A stretch of 64,000 nucleotides of DNA from Pseudomonadales bacterium (GCA_028281005.1 JANQKS010000132.1:62001-126000); one strand, 5' to 3'; shown: positions 17,051 through 25,350, counted from the stretch's first letter. Notes: generated from the letters alone by a model not told the origin. Program-made: numbers and translations.

Positions 17051-19192
17051 CTAATTTAAAGTGCGTTGAAAGAAGTTCAGGATCAAATCGAAACGATGGA
17101 TAGACACCTCACGTTCTTGCATGGAATGTTTGGCGCCCGGGTAGGTCATGAGCTCAAATTGTTTACCCAGTTGCTGCAGCCGGGCCATGATCATCGTGCT
17201 GTGGGTAAACAATACGTTGTCGTCCGCCATGCCGTGGATCAGGAGTAACGGACCCTTGAGTTTGTCCAAGTGGCTTAACACGTTCGCGTCTCGGTAACCG
17301 TCCGGATTATCGTCGGGCAAACCCATATAACGCTCGGTGTAATGCGTATCGTATAACGCCCAGTCACTGACCGGGGCCACCGCCACGCCAGAGCGAAACT
17401 GATCGCTGGCTTGGCTGAGGCACATGAGGGTCATGTAACCGCCGTAGCTGTGCCCAAATATCCCAACTTTGGACCGATCCGCCCAGGGGACGTTATCCAA
17501 CGCAGCCAGGCCGGCGACCTGGTCCGCTACCTCAACACCGCCCATGCGGCGATAAATGGGTGCCTCAAAGTCACGGCCGCGATTACCGGAGCCGCGGTTG
17601 TCGATCTCCAGCACGCCAAAACCCTGCTGGGCGAACAGCTGAACCAGCAGCGGGCTCCACTCGTTGCGGGCCTTTTGCGGGCCAGGTCCTCCGTAAACGT
17701 ACACAATGGTGGGGTGGCGGCCTTGAATCTGCGCAGGCGGCGTCAGGCGGTAGTAGAGGGTTTGGCCGTCCGCGGCGGACAGCTCGCCAAATTGCGCGGT
17801 GGCGTGGTAGCGCGCGAACGGCGTGTAAGGGTGGTCCGCGGTAAACGCTTCGGCGTACAGCAGGGTAGCCTCAGAATCGCTGGAAGCCGCATCTGATAGA
17901 TTGCGTAATGTCAGGCTTGGCGGTTCGGTTACACTGCTGAAGTAGTCTAAGTACCGCCCGCTGGCAGCATCCACCACCGCTTCATGCCAACCGGAGGTAC
18001 TTGTGAGTTGTATAAAGCCGCTGCCATCCAGTTGGACGGCGAACAAATGATTTTCAATCGGGGTATCCTGCCAGCCGCTCACCCACAGCGTTGTGTCGTT
18101 GTGGCTATGCACCTTATTAATGTGGGTGGGTCCGGCGAGTGGTTCTATGCGGCCGTTGAAGTGTTGGATCACAGCCTGCCGCGTACCCTGTTGTTCGTGG
18201 GTTAACAGCAGGGCGTCGTTGAGGGGGCGGAAATCATCGGTTAAGTTGACCCATGTGTCAGCGGCTTCGGTATACAGCGGTTGCCAGCGGCCGTGCTCGT
18301 AAGCGGACAAGGTCAAACGTTGTTGCAGGCGGTTTTGAGTTTGTATCAGCAGGCCGCTGTCGACATAGTGTACTCGCGCCAGATAAGCATCGTTATCGTC
18401 GTTTTGCCAGACACACTCGCAGGTACCGGCAGCAAGGTCATGCAGCCACAGCGATACATCAGGGTTTGTTGCCCCGGTGTAAGGGTAATGCTGTTCGATG
18501 GTGCGGGCGCCATCGGCGTCCAGTTCCAACCGATGGCTGACCGCCACCGGAGCGTTGTCAACTTTGGTAAACGCCAGTTGCTGTTCGTCCGGTGACCACC
18601 AGTGTCCTTCAAAACGGTGCATTTCTTCGGCGGCGAGAAAGTCCGGCAGACCGTTGCTGAGCACGTCTGTGGCATCGACAGTAAGCCGCGTCTCTTGCTG
18701 GCTTTTGATGTCGGTGACGTATAAGTCCCCGTCACGCACGTAGCTGATATAGCGGCCGCGTGGAGAGACCTGCAGCCCTGTTTGGCGACTGTTGGCCGGA
18801 CACAGGGGTGTGACACGAGGCGGGGAGATTGCAGGGTCCACCAAAAAAACCTGGCCGTCGGCTGGAATCACCAACTGATTTCCATCCGGATGCCACTGGT
18901 AGGTGGTAATGCCGTGGCTGAACTGACGCCGCCGTTCGCGTTCAGCACGTTCGGCGGCAGTCAGCGCAGTCACATCACTACTGGTGGTGGCCAGATGGCG
19001 GGCGTCCAACAACAATTGGTGTGTGCCGGTGGCCAGTTCAATCTTCCACAAATCCATACGCTCGCGGTCATCGTCCGCGGCACGGCTATAAGTCAGGGAG
19101 GTGCCGTCCGGTGCAAACTTCAGATCCGCAGGTGCGCCCCGGGTGAGCGGCGGTGTGCTGAACAGGCGCTCGGGAGTGAGTAGGTCAGGCAC
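17051..19192 (-). CDS. S9-family prolyl oligopeptidase (dipeptidyl peptidase IV-like)
   Basis: The protein has an N-terminal beta-propeller with DPP IV-type repeats (about 40-450) and a C-terminal alpha/beta-hydrolase domain. The catalytic triad is visible: Ser near 582 in GHSYGGYM, Asp near 657 in HGMADDNV, and His near 689 in PGAKHSM. The open frame extends to 19297, but a GTG at 19192 (VPDLLTPERLF) fits better: it overlaps the upstream pepQ stop by 8 bp and gives 713 residues. No signal peptide is seen from that start, so it is probably cytoplasmic, working with PepQ on proline-containing peptides. Confidence 0.9.
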   Translation of the reverse strand: MPDLLTPERLFSTPPLTRGAPADLKFAPDGTSLTYSRAADDDRERMDLWKIELATGTHQLLLDARHLATTSSDVTALTAAERAERERRRQFSHGITTYQWHPDGNQLVIPADGQVFLVDPAISPPRVTPLCPANSRQTGLQVSPRGRYISYVRDGDLYVTDIKSQQETRLTVDATDVLSNGLPDFLAAEEMHRFEGHWWSPDEQQLAFTKVDNAPVAVSHRLELDADGARTIEQHYPYTGATNPDVSLWLHDLAAGTCECVWQNDDNDAYLARVHYVDSGLLIQTQNRLQQRLTLSAYEHGRWQPLYTEAADTWVNLTDDFRPLNDALLLTHEQQGTRQAVIQHFNGRIEPLAGPTHINKVHSHNDTTLWVSGWQDTPIENHLFAVQLDGSGFIQLTSTSGWHEAVVDAASGRYLDYFSSVTEPPSLTLRNLSDAASSDSEATLLYAEAFTADHPYTPFARYHATAQFGELSAADGQTLYYRLTPPAQIQGRHPTIVYVYGGPGPQKARNEWSPLLVQLFAQQGFGVLEIDNRGSGNRGRDFEAPIYRRMGGVEVADQVAGLAALDNVPWADRSKVGIFGHSYGGYMTLMCLSQASDQFRSGVAVAPVSDWALYDTHYTERYMGLPDDNPDGYRDANVLSHLDKLKGPLLLIHGMADDNVLFTHSTMIMARLQQLGKQFELMTYPGAKHSMQEREVSIHRFDLILNFFQRTLN

Positions 19193-20582
19193 GGGATTGC
19201 CTTGTAAATGCGTCGCGTGTGAGGTTCTCCACGCCCTCCGGCAACACACGCACGTTGTCTTCAATGCGAATGCCGCCACATTCTTGGAGTGCTTCAACCT
19301 CTGCCCAAGCGACGGGCGCGTTTGCCTGCTTAAGCTCGGCGAGCAGGGAGGGAATAAAATATAACCCTGGTTCCACGGTGAACACTTGGTCTACTTCCAG
19401 CGTTCGGGTGAAGCGCAGGCTCGGATAATTTGCAGGCGGCGGCGCGGCGTTGCCCTGATCGTCTGCCAAGTGTCCGCCGACGTCGTGCACTTGTAAACCT
19501 AAAAGGTGGCCGAGACCGTGGGGGCAGAATTTTTCCGTCAGGCCAGTCGAAAAGGCTGCTTCGGCACTGCAGGTGACCAGACCGCTCTGCGCCAGCACCT
19601 CGGCAAGTTGTTGATGCATTTGTGCATGTAAGTCAGCGAAGCTCATGCCGGGTGCGATGGCGTCTATCAGCTGCCGTTGATGGCTTTGCATCAAGTCAAT
19701 GAGTGCGCCGAATGCCTGGTTGGCGGGGATGTCGATGGTGTAGGTGCGTGTGATATCGCTGGCGTATCCGCGATAGTTGCCGCCGGCGTCGATCAGCAGG
19801 CTGCGTGCGGGCCGTGGCTGGTGGCGTTGTTGATGCTGATAGTGCAACACCGCCGCATGTTCATTGATTGCGACAATGTTGCCGTAGGGCAGATCAATCT
19901 CAGCTTGCTGCGAAGCGCGTAGGTAGGCCATGTGAATGTCAAACTCGGTGCCCCCGGCGGTAAAAACCTCAGCGGCAGCCAAGTGCCCGGCGGCACCCAC
20001 ATCGCTGGCTAAACGCATGGCGGCCAGCTCGTAAGGCGTTTTTGTAGCGCGATGAAAATGCAGATAGTCCAACAACGCGGTTGGATTTGACTCACCCATG
20101 GCTTCGTTGTCGGTGCTCTCGTCACCGATGTGTGCCATGCGCGGGTTACCGTGCACAGCTTGTTGACAGGCGTCCAGCAGCGCCGCAGGTTCGGCGAACG
20201 TACGCACCTCCATTAAGTCATTTAGTTCGTCCGGCAACGGCGGCGGCGCGTGCCAATAATCTGTTGGTGCATGCAAAAACAGGATCGGACGTTGATCTTG
20301 CTTCAGCAGCAGGCGTGATCCGGGGCTTAGGTACTCCCGGTTAACCCACTGCGACAAGTAGGGGTTGGCTTTGAACTTTGGACCGTGGTCGTCTTGAAAA
20401 TAGAGGCTCTGCTCGCCCGCGCTCAGCCACGCGCCATCATATTCATAGTTTGCCAATGCATCTTGCCAATGGGCGAGTAAGTGCTCGATGTGACCGGCCA
20501 GTTCAGCTTGCAGCGCTTCACTGGGGTGGGGCAGGGAAATAGAGTGGTCAGGGTTATGTGTGTCTATAGTCGGAGTCGGCAT
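19185..20582 (-). CDS. pepQ: Xaa-Pro dipeptidase
   Basis: PepQ hydrolyses Xaa-Pro dipeptides with two metal ions. From the ATG at 20582 the protein has 465 residues, close to E. coli PepQ (443). The N-terminal domain shows the family's DDHxxxFKxNP-like segment (DDHGPKFKANPYLSQW). The metallopeptidase fold has DAGGNYRGYASDITRTY (two Asp ligands), HGLGHLLGLQVHDVG (His), FTVEPGLYF (Glu) and GIRIEDNV (Glu). The frame is open further upstream, but MPTPTIDT is the likely start. The S9 peptidase start overlaps its stop, so the pair looks like a proline-peptide catabolic operon. Confidence 0.92.
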   Translation of the reverse strand: MPTPTIDTHNPDHSISLPHPSEALQAELAGHIEHLLAHWQDALANYEYDGAWLSAGEQSLYFQDDHGPKFKANPYLSQWVNREYLSPGSRLLLKQDQRPILFLHAPTDYWHAPPPLPDELNDLMEVRTFAEPAALLDACQQAVHGNPRMAHIGDESTDNEAMGESNPTALLDYLHFHRATKTPYELAAMRLASDVGAAGHLAAAEVFTAGGTEFDIHMAYLRASQQAEIDLPYGNIVAINEHAAVLHYQHQQRHQPRPARSLLIDAGGNYRGYASDITRTYTIDIPANQAFGALIDLMQSHQRQLIDAIAPGMSFADLHAQMHQQLAEVLAQSGLVTCSAEAAFSTGLTEKFCPHGLGHLLGLQVHDVGGHLADDQGNAAPPPANYPSLRFTRTLEVDQVFTVEPGLYFIPSLLAELKQANAPVAWAEVEALQECGGIRIEDNVRVLPEGVENLTRDAFTRQSRA

Positions 20583-20734
20583 GAAGCTTTTGTATTCTTG
20601 AGCGAGCGAAGGCGGCATTCTAGCCGATAATTCCGCTAAACAACGGCGGCGTTTTGCCGCTCTCTTTCCGAAGCCTCCGGGGTCTGTTAGATTCTCCGCT
20701 TCGTTTCCACTTCTATAATTTCTAGGGAGGATCC

Positions 20735-21613
20735 ATGGGGGCATATGCCTATGTGGCGCCGCAGTCTGTCGACGAAGCACTCAGCGTACTGGGTGAGCAA
20801 GCGTCGAGCGGCACGCGTGCGCAAGTATTGGCCGGCGGCACCGATCTGCTGGTGCAAATGCGGTCAATTGACCGTGGTGCACGAACCATCATCGACATCA
20901 AGAAACTGGCAGAAACCAATCGGCTTGATGTGGGTGCCGACGAGATTTATATCGGCGCCGCGGTATGCAGCGCTTTGATGAACGAACACGAAGCGCTGAA
21001 GGCTCTTCTACCCGGCCTTATGGAAGCAGGCGACCTGATTGGTTCCACCCAGATCCAGGGGCGCGCAACCATTTGTGGCAACCTGTGTAATTCGTCTCCC
21101 GCGGGTGACAGCATTCCAGCTCAAATTGCAGTGCGTGCGGTAGTGGACATCGCCAACGCCAGCGGCGGCCGTCAATTGCCCGTGGAAGAGTTTGTTACCG
21201 GTGTAGGCACGAATGCGTTAGAGGACGGCGAATTTGTCTTGGGATTAAAAATTCCTCGACCTGCGGAGAATAGTTCAGACGCCTATTTGCGTTTTATTCC
21301 TCGCACTGAAATGGACATTGCCGTGGCCGGCTGTGGCGTTAGCGTCACGCTGGCAGAAGATGGCACTTGCAGTGCTGCTCGGGTAGCCATCGGTGCTGTG
21401 GCGCCTACCGCCTTGCTGGTGCCGGCAGCGGCTGAGGCCTTGATTGGCTCGAAGCTGGACGATGCTGCGCTGCAAGCTGCGGGTGAAGCCTGTAGCACAG
21501 CCTCATCACCCATCACCGACAAACGCGGCACAGCCGAATACCGCCGCAAAGTGGTGGCGGTGTTGTGCCGCCGCGCGGCAGCCATTGCAAAACAACGGGC
21601 AACAGGAGCGTAA
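20735..21613 (+). CDS. FAD-binding subunit of a molybdenum hydroxylase-type enzyme (CoxM/XdhB-like)
   Basis: The 292-residue protein belongs to the FAD-binding subunits of the xanthine dehydrogenase/CO dehydrogenase family. It has AGGTDLLVQM (about 37-46), the FAD loop around ATICGNLCNSSPAGDS, and a C-terminal CO-dehydrogenase flavoprotein domain. GGGAGG-type ribosome binding sequence (AGGGAGG, 20723-20729) precedes the ATG. The 2Fe-2S subunit follows after 3 bp. No gene for the large molybdopterin subunit is present nearby. Family call is strong; substrate unknown. Confidence 0.9.
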   Translation: MGAYAYVAPQSVDEALSVLGEQASSGTRAQVLAGGTDLLVQMRSIDRGARTIIDIKKLAETNRLDVGADEIYIGAAVCSALMNEHEALKALLPGLMEAGDLIGSTQIQGRATICGNLCNSSPAGDSIPAQIAVRAVVDIANASGGRQLPVEEFVTGVGTNALEDGEFVLGLKIPRPAENSSDAYLRFIPRTEMDIAVAGCGVSVTLAEDGTCSAARVAIGAVAPTALLVPAAAEALIGSKLDDAALQAAGEACSTASSPITDKRGTAEYRRKVVAVLCRRAAAIAKQRATGA

Positions 21614-21616
21614 CCG

Positions 21617-22093
21617 ATGGCCAAAGTACATGTGACCACCCGCATCAACGGTGAAGCGCGCGAATTTCTCTGTGAGCCCCATCAGACGTTACTCGACGTG
21701 CTGCGCGATGAACTCGGTTTGACCGGGACCAAGGAAGGCTGTGGCAGCGGTGACTGCGGCGCTTGTTCCGTCACCATTGACGATCGCCTCGTTTGTTCGT
21801 GTTTGGTGCTGGGCGCGGAGGCCGAAGGGGCGGAGATTGGCACCATCGAGGGGGTTGCCGGTGCGGAACTGCACCCCGTACAGCAGAAGATCCTTGAACA
21901 CGCCGCGCTGCAGTGCGGTATCTGCACCCCGGGTATCGTGGTGGCGGCTAAAAACTTGCTGGAACGTCATCCAGACCCGGATGAAACCACCATTCGCTAT
22001 TGGCTGGCGGGTAACCTATGCCGCTGCACCGGTTACGACAAAATTATCCGCGCGGTGCAGGATGCGGCTAAGGAACTGGCCCATTCGGCGTAA
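21617..22093 (+). CDS. 2Fe-2S subunit of a molybdenum hydroxylase-type enzyme (CoxS/XdhC-like)
   Basis: The 158-residue protein holds both iron-sulfur clusters of the family: a plant-ferredoxin-type cluster in GCGSGDCGAC (Cys42, 47, 50, then Cys60 or 62), and the C-terminal cluster in QCGICTPG and GNLCRCTGY. Its length is typical for CoxS. It passes electrons between the molybdenum site and FAD in complete enzymes. Here it follows the FAD subunit, and a PfkB kinase gene comes next instead of the molybdenum subunit. Confidence 0.93.
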   Translation: MAKVHVTTRINGEAREFLCEPHQTLLDVLRDELGLTGTKEGCGSGDCGACSVTIDDRLVCSCLVLGAEAEGAEIGTIEGVAGAELHPVQQKILEHAALQCGICTPGIVVAAKNLLERHPDPDETTIRYWLAGNLCRCTGYDKIIRAVQDAAKELAHSA

Positions 22094-22099
22094 CCCAGC

Positions 22100-23029
22100 T
22101 TGGCTAAGTTAGTTAACGTTGGCTCGCTGTGCATTGATTTGGTGTATGGCGTGCCGACGATTGTGGCGGCGGGAGAAACCATCGCCAGCGGTGAGCGGCA
22201 GATTTTTGCCGGCGGGAAAGGCTTAAACCAGTCATTGGCGGCTGCCCGCGCCGGGGCGGCGGTCAGTCACTATGGTGCGGTTGGGGACGATGGCGACATG
22301 CTGCTGGCCGTCTTGCGCGATGAAGGTGTCGCGATCGACGGGGTAGTGAGTCTCGATGGTCCTTCTGGCCATGCGGTCATTCAGGTGGATGTGAACGGCC
22401 AAAACGCCATTGTCATCAGCCGCGGATCAAACCGGCGTTTAGATCCAGCATTGATCGATGCGGCCATAGACAATCTCGAAGCTGACGATTGGGTACTGCT
22501 GCAAAACGAAATCAACGACGTTGACGTGGTGATGCGTAAAGCCGCGGAGCGAGGCGTGGCCGTGGCATTCAACGTGGCGCCCCCAGATGAGCGCATCAAC
22601 AGCTACCCGGTGGAACTGTTGCGCCTGCTGGTGGTGAATGGTCACGAAGCCATGGCGTTAGCCGGTTCCGAATATGCCAACCCGGAGGCAGCTTTCGACG
22701 CGTTGGCGTCTCGTTGTCCAAATACTCATATAGCCCTCACTCAGGGTAAAGACGGGTTGAGTTTTCGCGATGCGGATCAGGGTAAGACGCTGTCGATGCC
22801 GGCGTTTGCTGTGCACGCGGTTGATGAAACCGCGGCGGGTGACGCCTTTGTGGGCTATCTCATGGCGGGTTTAGTGGGTGGAATGAGCATCGAGGACACA
22901 TTGATCCGCGCCAGCGCCGCCGGTGCGTTGGCGGTGACCAAAGAAGGTGCGGCGCCGTCCATTCCAAGTGCTGCCGCCGTGGATGAGTTGCTCAGCGCTC
23001 AAGCCGCGCCGGTCATTACGGAAAACTGA
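22100..23029 (+). CDS. PfkB-family carbohydrate kinase (ribokinase-like)
   Basis: The 309-residue protein shows the ribokinase signature 1, AGGKGLNQSLAAARAG (about 38-53), and the C-terminal active-site motif DETAAGDAFVGY with the catalytic aspartate. Ribokinase itself is the closest recognisable relative, but another sugar or nucleoside substrate is possible. The start is TTG, 6 bp after the 2Fe-2S gene, so the three genes look like one transcript; a role in purine-nucleoside or ribose catabolism would link them, by inference only. The 3' end overlaps the convergent HAD gene by 14 bp. Confidence 0.86.
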   Translation: MAKLVNVGSLCIDLVYGVPTIVAAGETIASGERQIFAGGKGLNQSLAAARAGAAVSHYGAVGDDGDMLLAVLRDEGVAIDGVVSLDGPSGHAVIQVDVNGQNAIVISRGSNRRLDPALIDAAIDNLEADDWVLLQNEINDVDVVMRKAAERGVAVAFNVAPPDERINSYPVELLRLLVVNGHEAMALAGSEYANPEAAFDALASRCPNTHIALTQGKDGLSFRDADQGKTLSMPAFAVHAVDETAAGDAFVGYLMAGLVGGMSIEDTLIRASAAGALAVTKEGAAPSIPSAAAVDELLSAQAAPVITEN

Positions 23030-23666
23030 GGCCCGTTACCGCGGCCAGATCATCAATTGCCTGCTGTTCGTTCAGCACCTTGATAGTGCGCATGCCAAGC
23101 GCTTTAGCGGGTTTTAGGTTGATGCCGAGATCATCTAAAAACACCGCGTGCTCGGTTGGCACCTGTAGGCGTTCACAGGTGAGTTTGTATATCTGCGGAT
23201 TGGGTTTGCGTATCCCCTCGACGCTGGATTCCACCACCAAATCAAACATCGCCATGACTTCCGCCACCGCGGCCGCTTTTTCCGCGCTGCGACTCATGCC
23301 GGGACCTTCACCGGCTTTAACATTGTTGGTGATGCACGCCACTTTAAAGTTCTGTTTGCAGATGCGCAGCACCTCAACCATACGCGGACGCAGATCACCG
23401 CTCAGCCTAGCAATCACTTCCCGCCCCGGAATCCGATGCCCACGTGCCTCAGACTCCTCGGCAAACATTTGGTCAAATTCGTCAAAGCTCACCTGGTTGG
23501 ATTCAAACTGCGCCCACGCGTTACTTTCGGGATTGGTTGCGTTGATGGAGCGGATGAAGTCTTGGGGTGCGCCGATGGACGCTTCCAAAACGTTAAACGC
23601 CTCAAACGGGCTGGTGGTCATCACCCCTCCAAAATCCCACAAAACCGCTGCAATTTGGTCGGACAA
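23016..23666 (-). CDS. HAD-superfamily hydrolase, subfamily IA
   Basis: The 216-residue protein has all four HAD motifs: the nucleophile Asp11 in WDFGGV, the threonine in CITNNV, the lysine in GIRKPNPQIY, and the acidic pair in FLDDLGIN. It resembles the HAD domains of the epoxide-hydrolase/ACAD10 type, which often appear near acyl-CoA or xenobiotic catabolism genes. The second Asp of the DxD motif is a glycine, so phosphatase activity is uncertain. Two palindromes lie just upstream. Confidence 0.85.
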   Translation of the reverse strand: MSDQIAAVLWDFGGVMTTSPFEAFNVLEASIGAPQDFIRSINATNPESNAWAQFESNQVSFDEFDQMFAEESEARGHRIPGREVIARLSGDLRPRMVEVLRICKQNFKVACITNNVKAGEGPGMSRSAEKAAAVAEVMAMFDLVVESSVEGIRKPNPQIYKLTCERLQVPTEHAVFLDDLGINLKPAKALGMRTIKVLNEQQAIDDLAAVTGLSFP

Positions 23667-23686
23667 TCTCGGCTCCTCATCAGATA

Positions 23687-23803
23687 AACGTTAACGTTCC
23701 AATCCAGCTTGATTAAACCGGCCAGATTGGCAACATGCATATGTGCAATGGTGGTGAGTTGACTCACCGTGCTTGAAAGGGCGGAACTATAGGGCCTTAA
23801 GGC
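23687..23803. promoter_or_regulatory. Divergent HAD / small-protein promoter region with three palindromes
   Basis: Three perfect palindromic sites lie in 120 bp between the divergent genes: AACGTTAACGTT at 23687-23698 (20 bp upstream of the HAD start), GGTGAGT-TG-ACTCACC at 23753-23768, and GCCTTAAGGC at 23794-23803, next to the start of the small membrane-protein gene. They look like operators for a dimeric regulator, but I cannot name the protein. Confidence 0.5.
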
Positions 23804-23816
23804 AGGGGATGGCAAT

Positions 23817-24053
23817 TTGACAGTAACAGACGGCCCCGAAGGCAACACCAAGCCGAAACAGCCGAGCCATGACAACCAGCGCAAGTTGTATCGCTTTGCG
23901 GTGGTGTTGTGGAGCTGTGTTGCGGTGGTAGCGTTGTTGGTGCCGTGGCCATACGCCCTGGTGGCGGTGCTGTTCGCCACCTTCTTGCATTTTGCATCCC
24001 TCGATGGGGATACGGCGACTCGGGAGTATGCAAGGCGCAAATTCGGACGTTAG
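23817..24053 (+). CDS. Small membrane protein of unknown function
   Basis: A 78-residue protein with a polar N-terminus (about 1-24), a hydrophobic stretch that could form two membrane passes (about 27-60: FAVVLWSCVAVVALLVPWPY and ALVAVLFATFLHF) and a basic C-terminal tail. The start is TTG after AGGGGA (23804-23809). No family recognised. It stands alone, followed by the palindromic repeat elements. Reality as a gene is likely but not proven. Confidence 0.55.
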   Translation: MTVTDGPEGNTKPKQPSHDNQRKLYRFAVVLWSCVAVVALLVPWPYALVAVLFATFLHFASLDGDTATREYARRKFGR

Positions 24054-24070
24054 ATTTTCGGGTTGTATTC

Positions 24071-24182
24071 GGTCTGGGGTGGCTTAAGCCGTTTCAGGAC
24101 CGCCGTGAACCCATCCATGGGGGCTGGCGCTGCGCCGTCCCTGGCGCAGAGCCTCCTGAAACGGCTTAAGCCACCCCAGACC
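24071..24182 (-). repeat. 112-bp palindromic repeat element, copy A
   Basis: A perfect 29-bp inverted repeat (24071-24099 and 24154-24182) encloses a 54-bp core (24100-24153). The ends are GGTC/GACC and the inner arm edges TTCAGGA/TCCTGAA. The reverse complement of the core aligns closely with the core of copy B, including CCAGGGA, GCGCCAGC and CCATGGATGG, so the copies are inverted relative to each other. Stem sequences differ between copies although each pairs perfectly. It resembles the REP/MITE-type intergenic palindromes known in marine gammaproteobacteria; no gene inside. Confidence 0.9.
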
Positions 24183-24340
24183 TTGTGGTACCCAAGCGTC
24201 TGGTAGCCTTAGACGTGTAGCGCATACCCCCAAACCTTGGTCATCAATGAGCGTGATCACTCCAACCAAGCGAAGCTGTCGAACAGCCGCTGTTCTAAAG
24301 AAATCGCGATTCGACGCCCCCCAATTCCTGATCAACCTAA

Positions 24341-24452
24341 GGTCACGGGCGGGGCGTGCCTGTTCAGGAGGCTCCGAGCCAGGGATGGCGAGGCGCCAGC
24401 GTCCATGGATGGACTTGCAGCGGTCCTGAACAGGCACGCCCCGCCCGTGACC
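24341..24452 (+). repeat. 112-bp palindromic repeat element, copy B
   Basis: Same architecture and exact dimensions as copy A: 29-bp perfect arms (24341-24369 and 24424-24452) and a 54-bp core (24370-24423). The core contains nested small inverted repeats, for example GTCCAT-GG-ATGGAC. It lies 56 bp beyond the 3' end of phoB. The 158 bp between the copies (24183-24340) contain no gene I recognise. Confidence 0.9.
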
Positions 24453-24508
24453 GACTCGATCGAAAAGATGTTAGACATGTCGAAACTAGATCTAACGGAA
24501 AAGGCTGG

Positions 24509-25195
24509 TCACCCACCCGCGGAAAACCTATAGCCGACGCCTCTGACAGTTTGGATTAGATGCGCCAAATCAAACGGCTGCAGTAGTTTGCGCAGCCGCA
24601 GCACATGCACATCCACCGTGCGTTCTTCCACATAGACACTGCGGCCCCACACACGGTCGAGTAGCTGGCTGCGGTCAAACACGCGCTCCGGGTGACGCAT
24701 AAGTAGCTCGAGCAAACGGAATTCGGTGGGGCCGATGTGTATGGGTTCACCGCGAATACTGACGCGATGGCTGTCGAGATTAAGGCTGATGTCGCCTGAT
24801 TCCAGCACGTTGCCTTCCGGGGCGCCGGTACGGCGTAGCAGGGCTTTGATGCGGGCCAGCAGTTCACGGGGTGAGAAAGGTTTGGTGACGTAGTCGTCGA
24901 CGCCGACGTCAAAACTTTTTAGCTTGTCACCTTCCTCGCCGCGCGCGGTTAACATGATGATGGGCAGGTCGGCGGTGAGTTCATCCTGGCGCATGCGCTT
25001 GGCCAGTTCCACACCGTCCATGCCGGGTAACATCCAATCGATGAGCACCAGTTCCGGCAGACCCTTGTCGAGCTTTTGCAAGGCTTGTTCGGCGGACTCC
25101 GCGGCGACCACGTCGTAACCGGCACGGCCGATGGTGAAGGTTAACAGTTCGCGGATATCCGGTTCGTCTTCTACGACCAATATGGCTTGGGGCAT
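24509..25195 (-). CDS. phoB: Phosphate regulon response regulator PhoB
   Basis: PhoB activates the Pho regulon under phosphate starvation after phosphorylation by PhoR. The 228-residue protein has a receiver domain with Asp53 (LIDWMLPG), Thr83 and Lys105 (VTKPFSP), then an OmpR-type winged helix (about 130-228) ending HLIQTVRGVGYRFS. It closely matches PhoB in wording around GMDGVELAKRMRQDE and the RTVDVHVLRLRK recognition region. It is not next to phoR, which lies at 57.6-59.0 kb. A Pho-box-like repeat precedes it, suggesting autoregulation. Confidence 0.94.
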   Translation of the reverse strand: MPQAILVVEDEPDIRELLTFTIGRAGYDVVAAESAEQALQKLDKGLPELVLIDWMLPGMDGVELAKRMRQDELTADLPIIMLTARGEEGDKLKSFDVGVDDYVTKPFSPRELLARIKALLRRTGAPEGNVLESGDISLNLDSHRVSIRGEPIHIGPTEFRLLELLMRHPERVFDRSQLLDRVWGRSVYVEERTVDVHVLRLRKLLQPFDLAHLIQTVRGVGYRFSAGG

Positions 25196-25243
25196 AGGCG
25201 TGGCAGGATTGGCTGTGTTTCAGTGGGGCGCATTTAACCCCTT

Positions 25244-25265
25244 CATTATGACGATTGCGTGACGA
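25244..25265 (-). promoter_or_regulatory. Probable Pho box upstream of phoB
   Basis: On the minus strand the sequence reads TCGTCAC-GCAA-TCGTCAT-AATG: two 7-bp GTCA-centred repeats at 11-bp spacing, the geometry of a PhoB-binding site (consensus CTGTCAT repeated every 11 bp). A -10-like TTAAAT follows at a fitting distance, about 6 bp after the second unit and its AATG tail. The site is about 50 bp upstream of the phoB start. Confidence 0.65.
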
Positions 25266-25317
25266 TTTTACTAAGCACTTGCCCTCACGTCAGCAGGTCA
25301 GTAGTGTCTGCGCCTCA

Positions 25318-25339
25318 CGTCAATTTAGCGTCAATTTAG
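25318..25339 (+). repeat. Exact 11-bp tandem duplication before the dienelactone hydrolase gene
   Basis: CGTCAATTTAG occurs twice head to tail (25318-25328, 25329-25339), immediately followed by GGAG, the ribosome binding site, and the ATG at 25351. A 10-bp sequence CCTCACGTCA also recurs 30 bp apart just upstream. Confidence 0.85.
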
Positions 25340-25350
25340 GGAGAATGTAG

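Noticed and set aside
24084-24437. A 117-codon minus-strand frame
   Set aside because: Both ends consist of the palindromic elements A and B; repeat-derived frames are not evidence of a gene, and no ribosome binding site precedes it.
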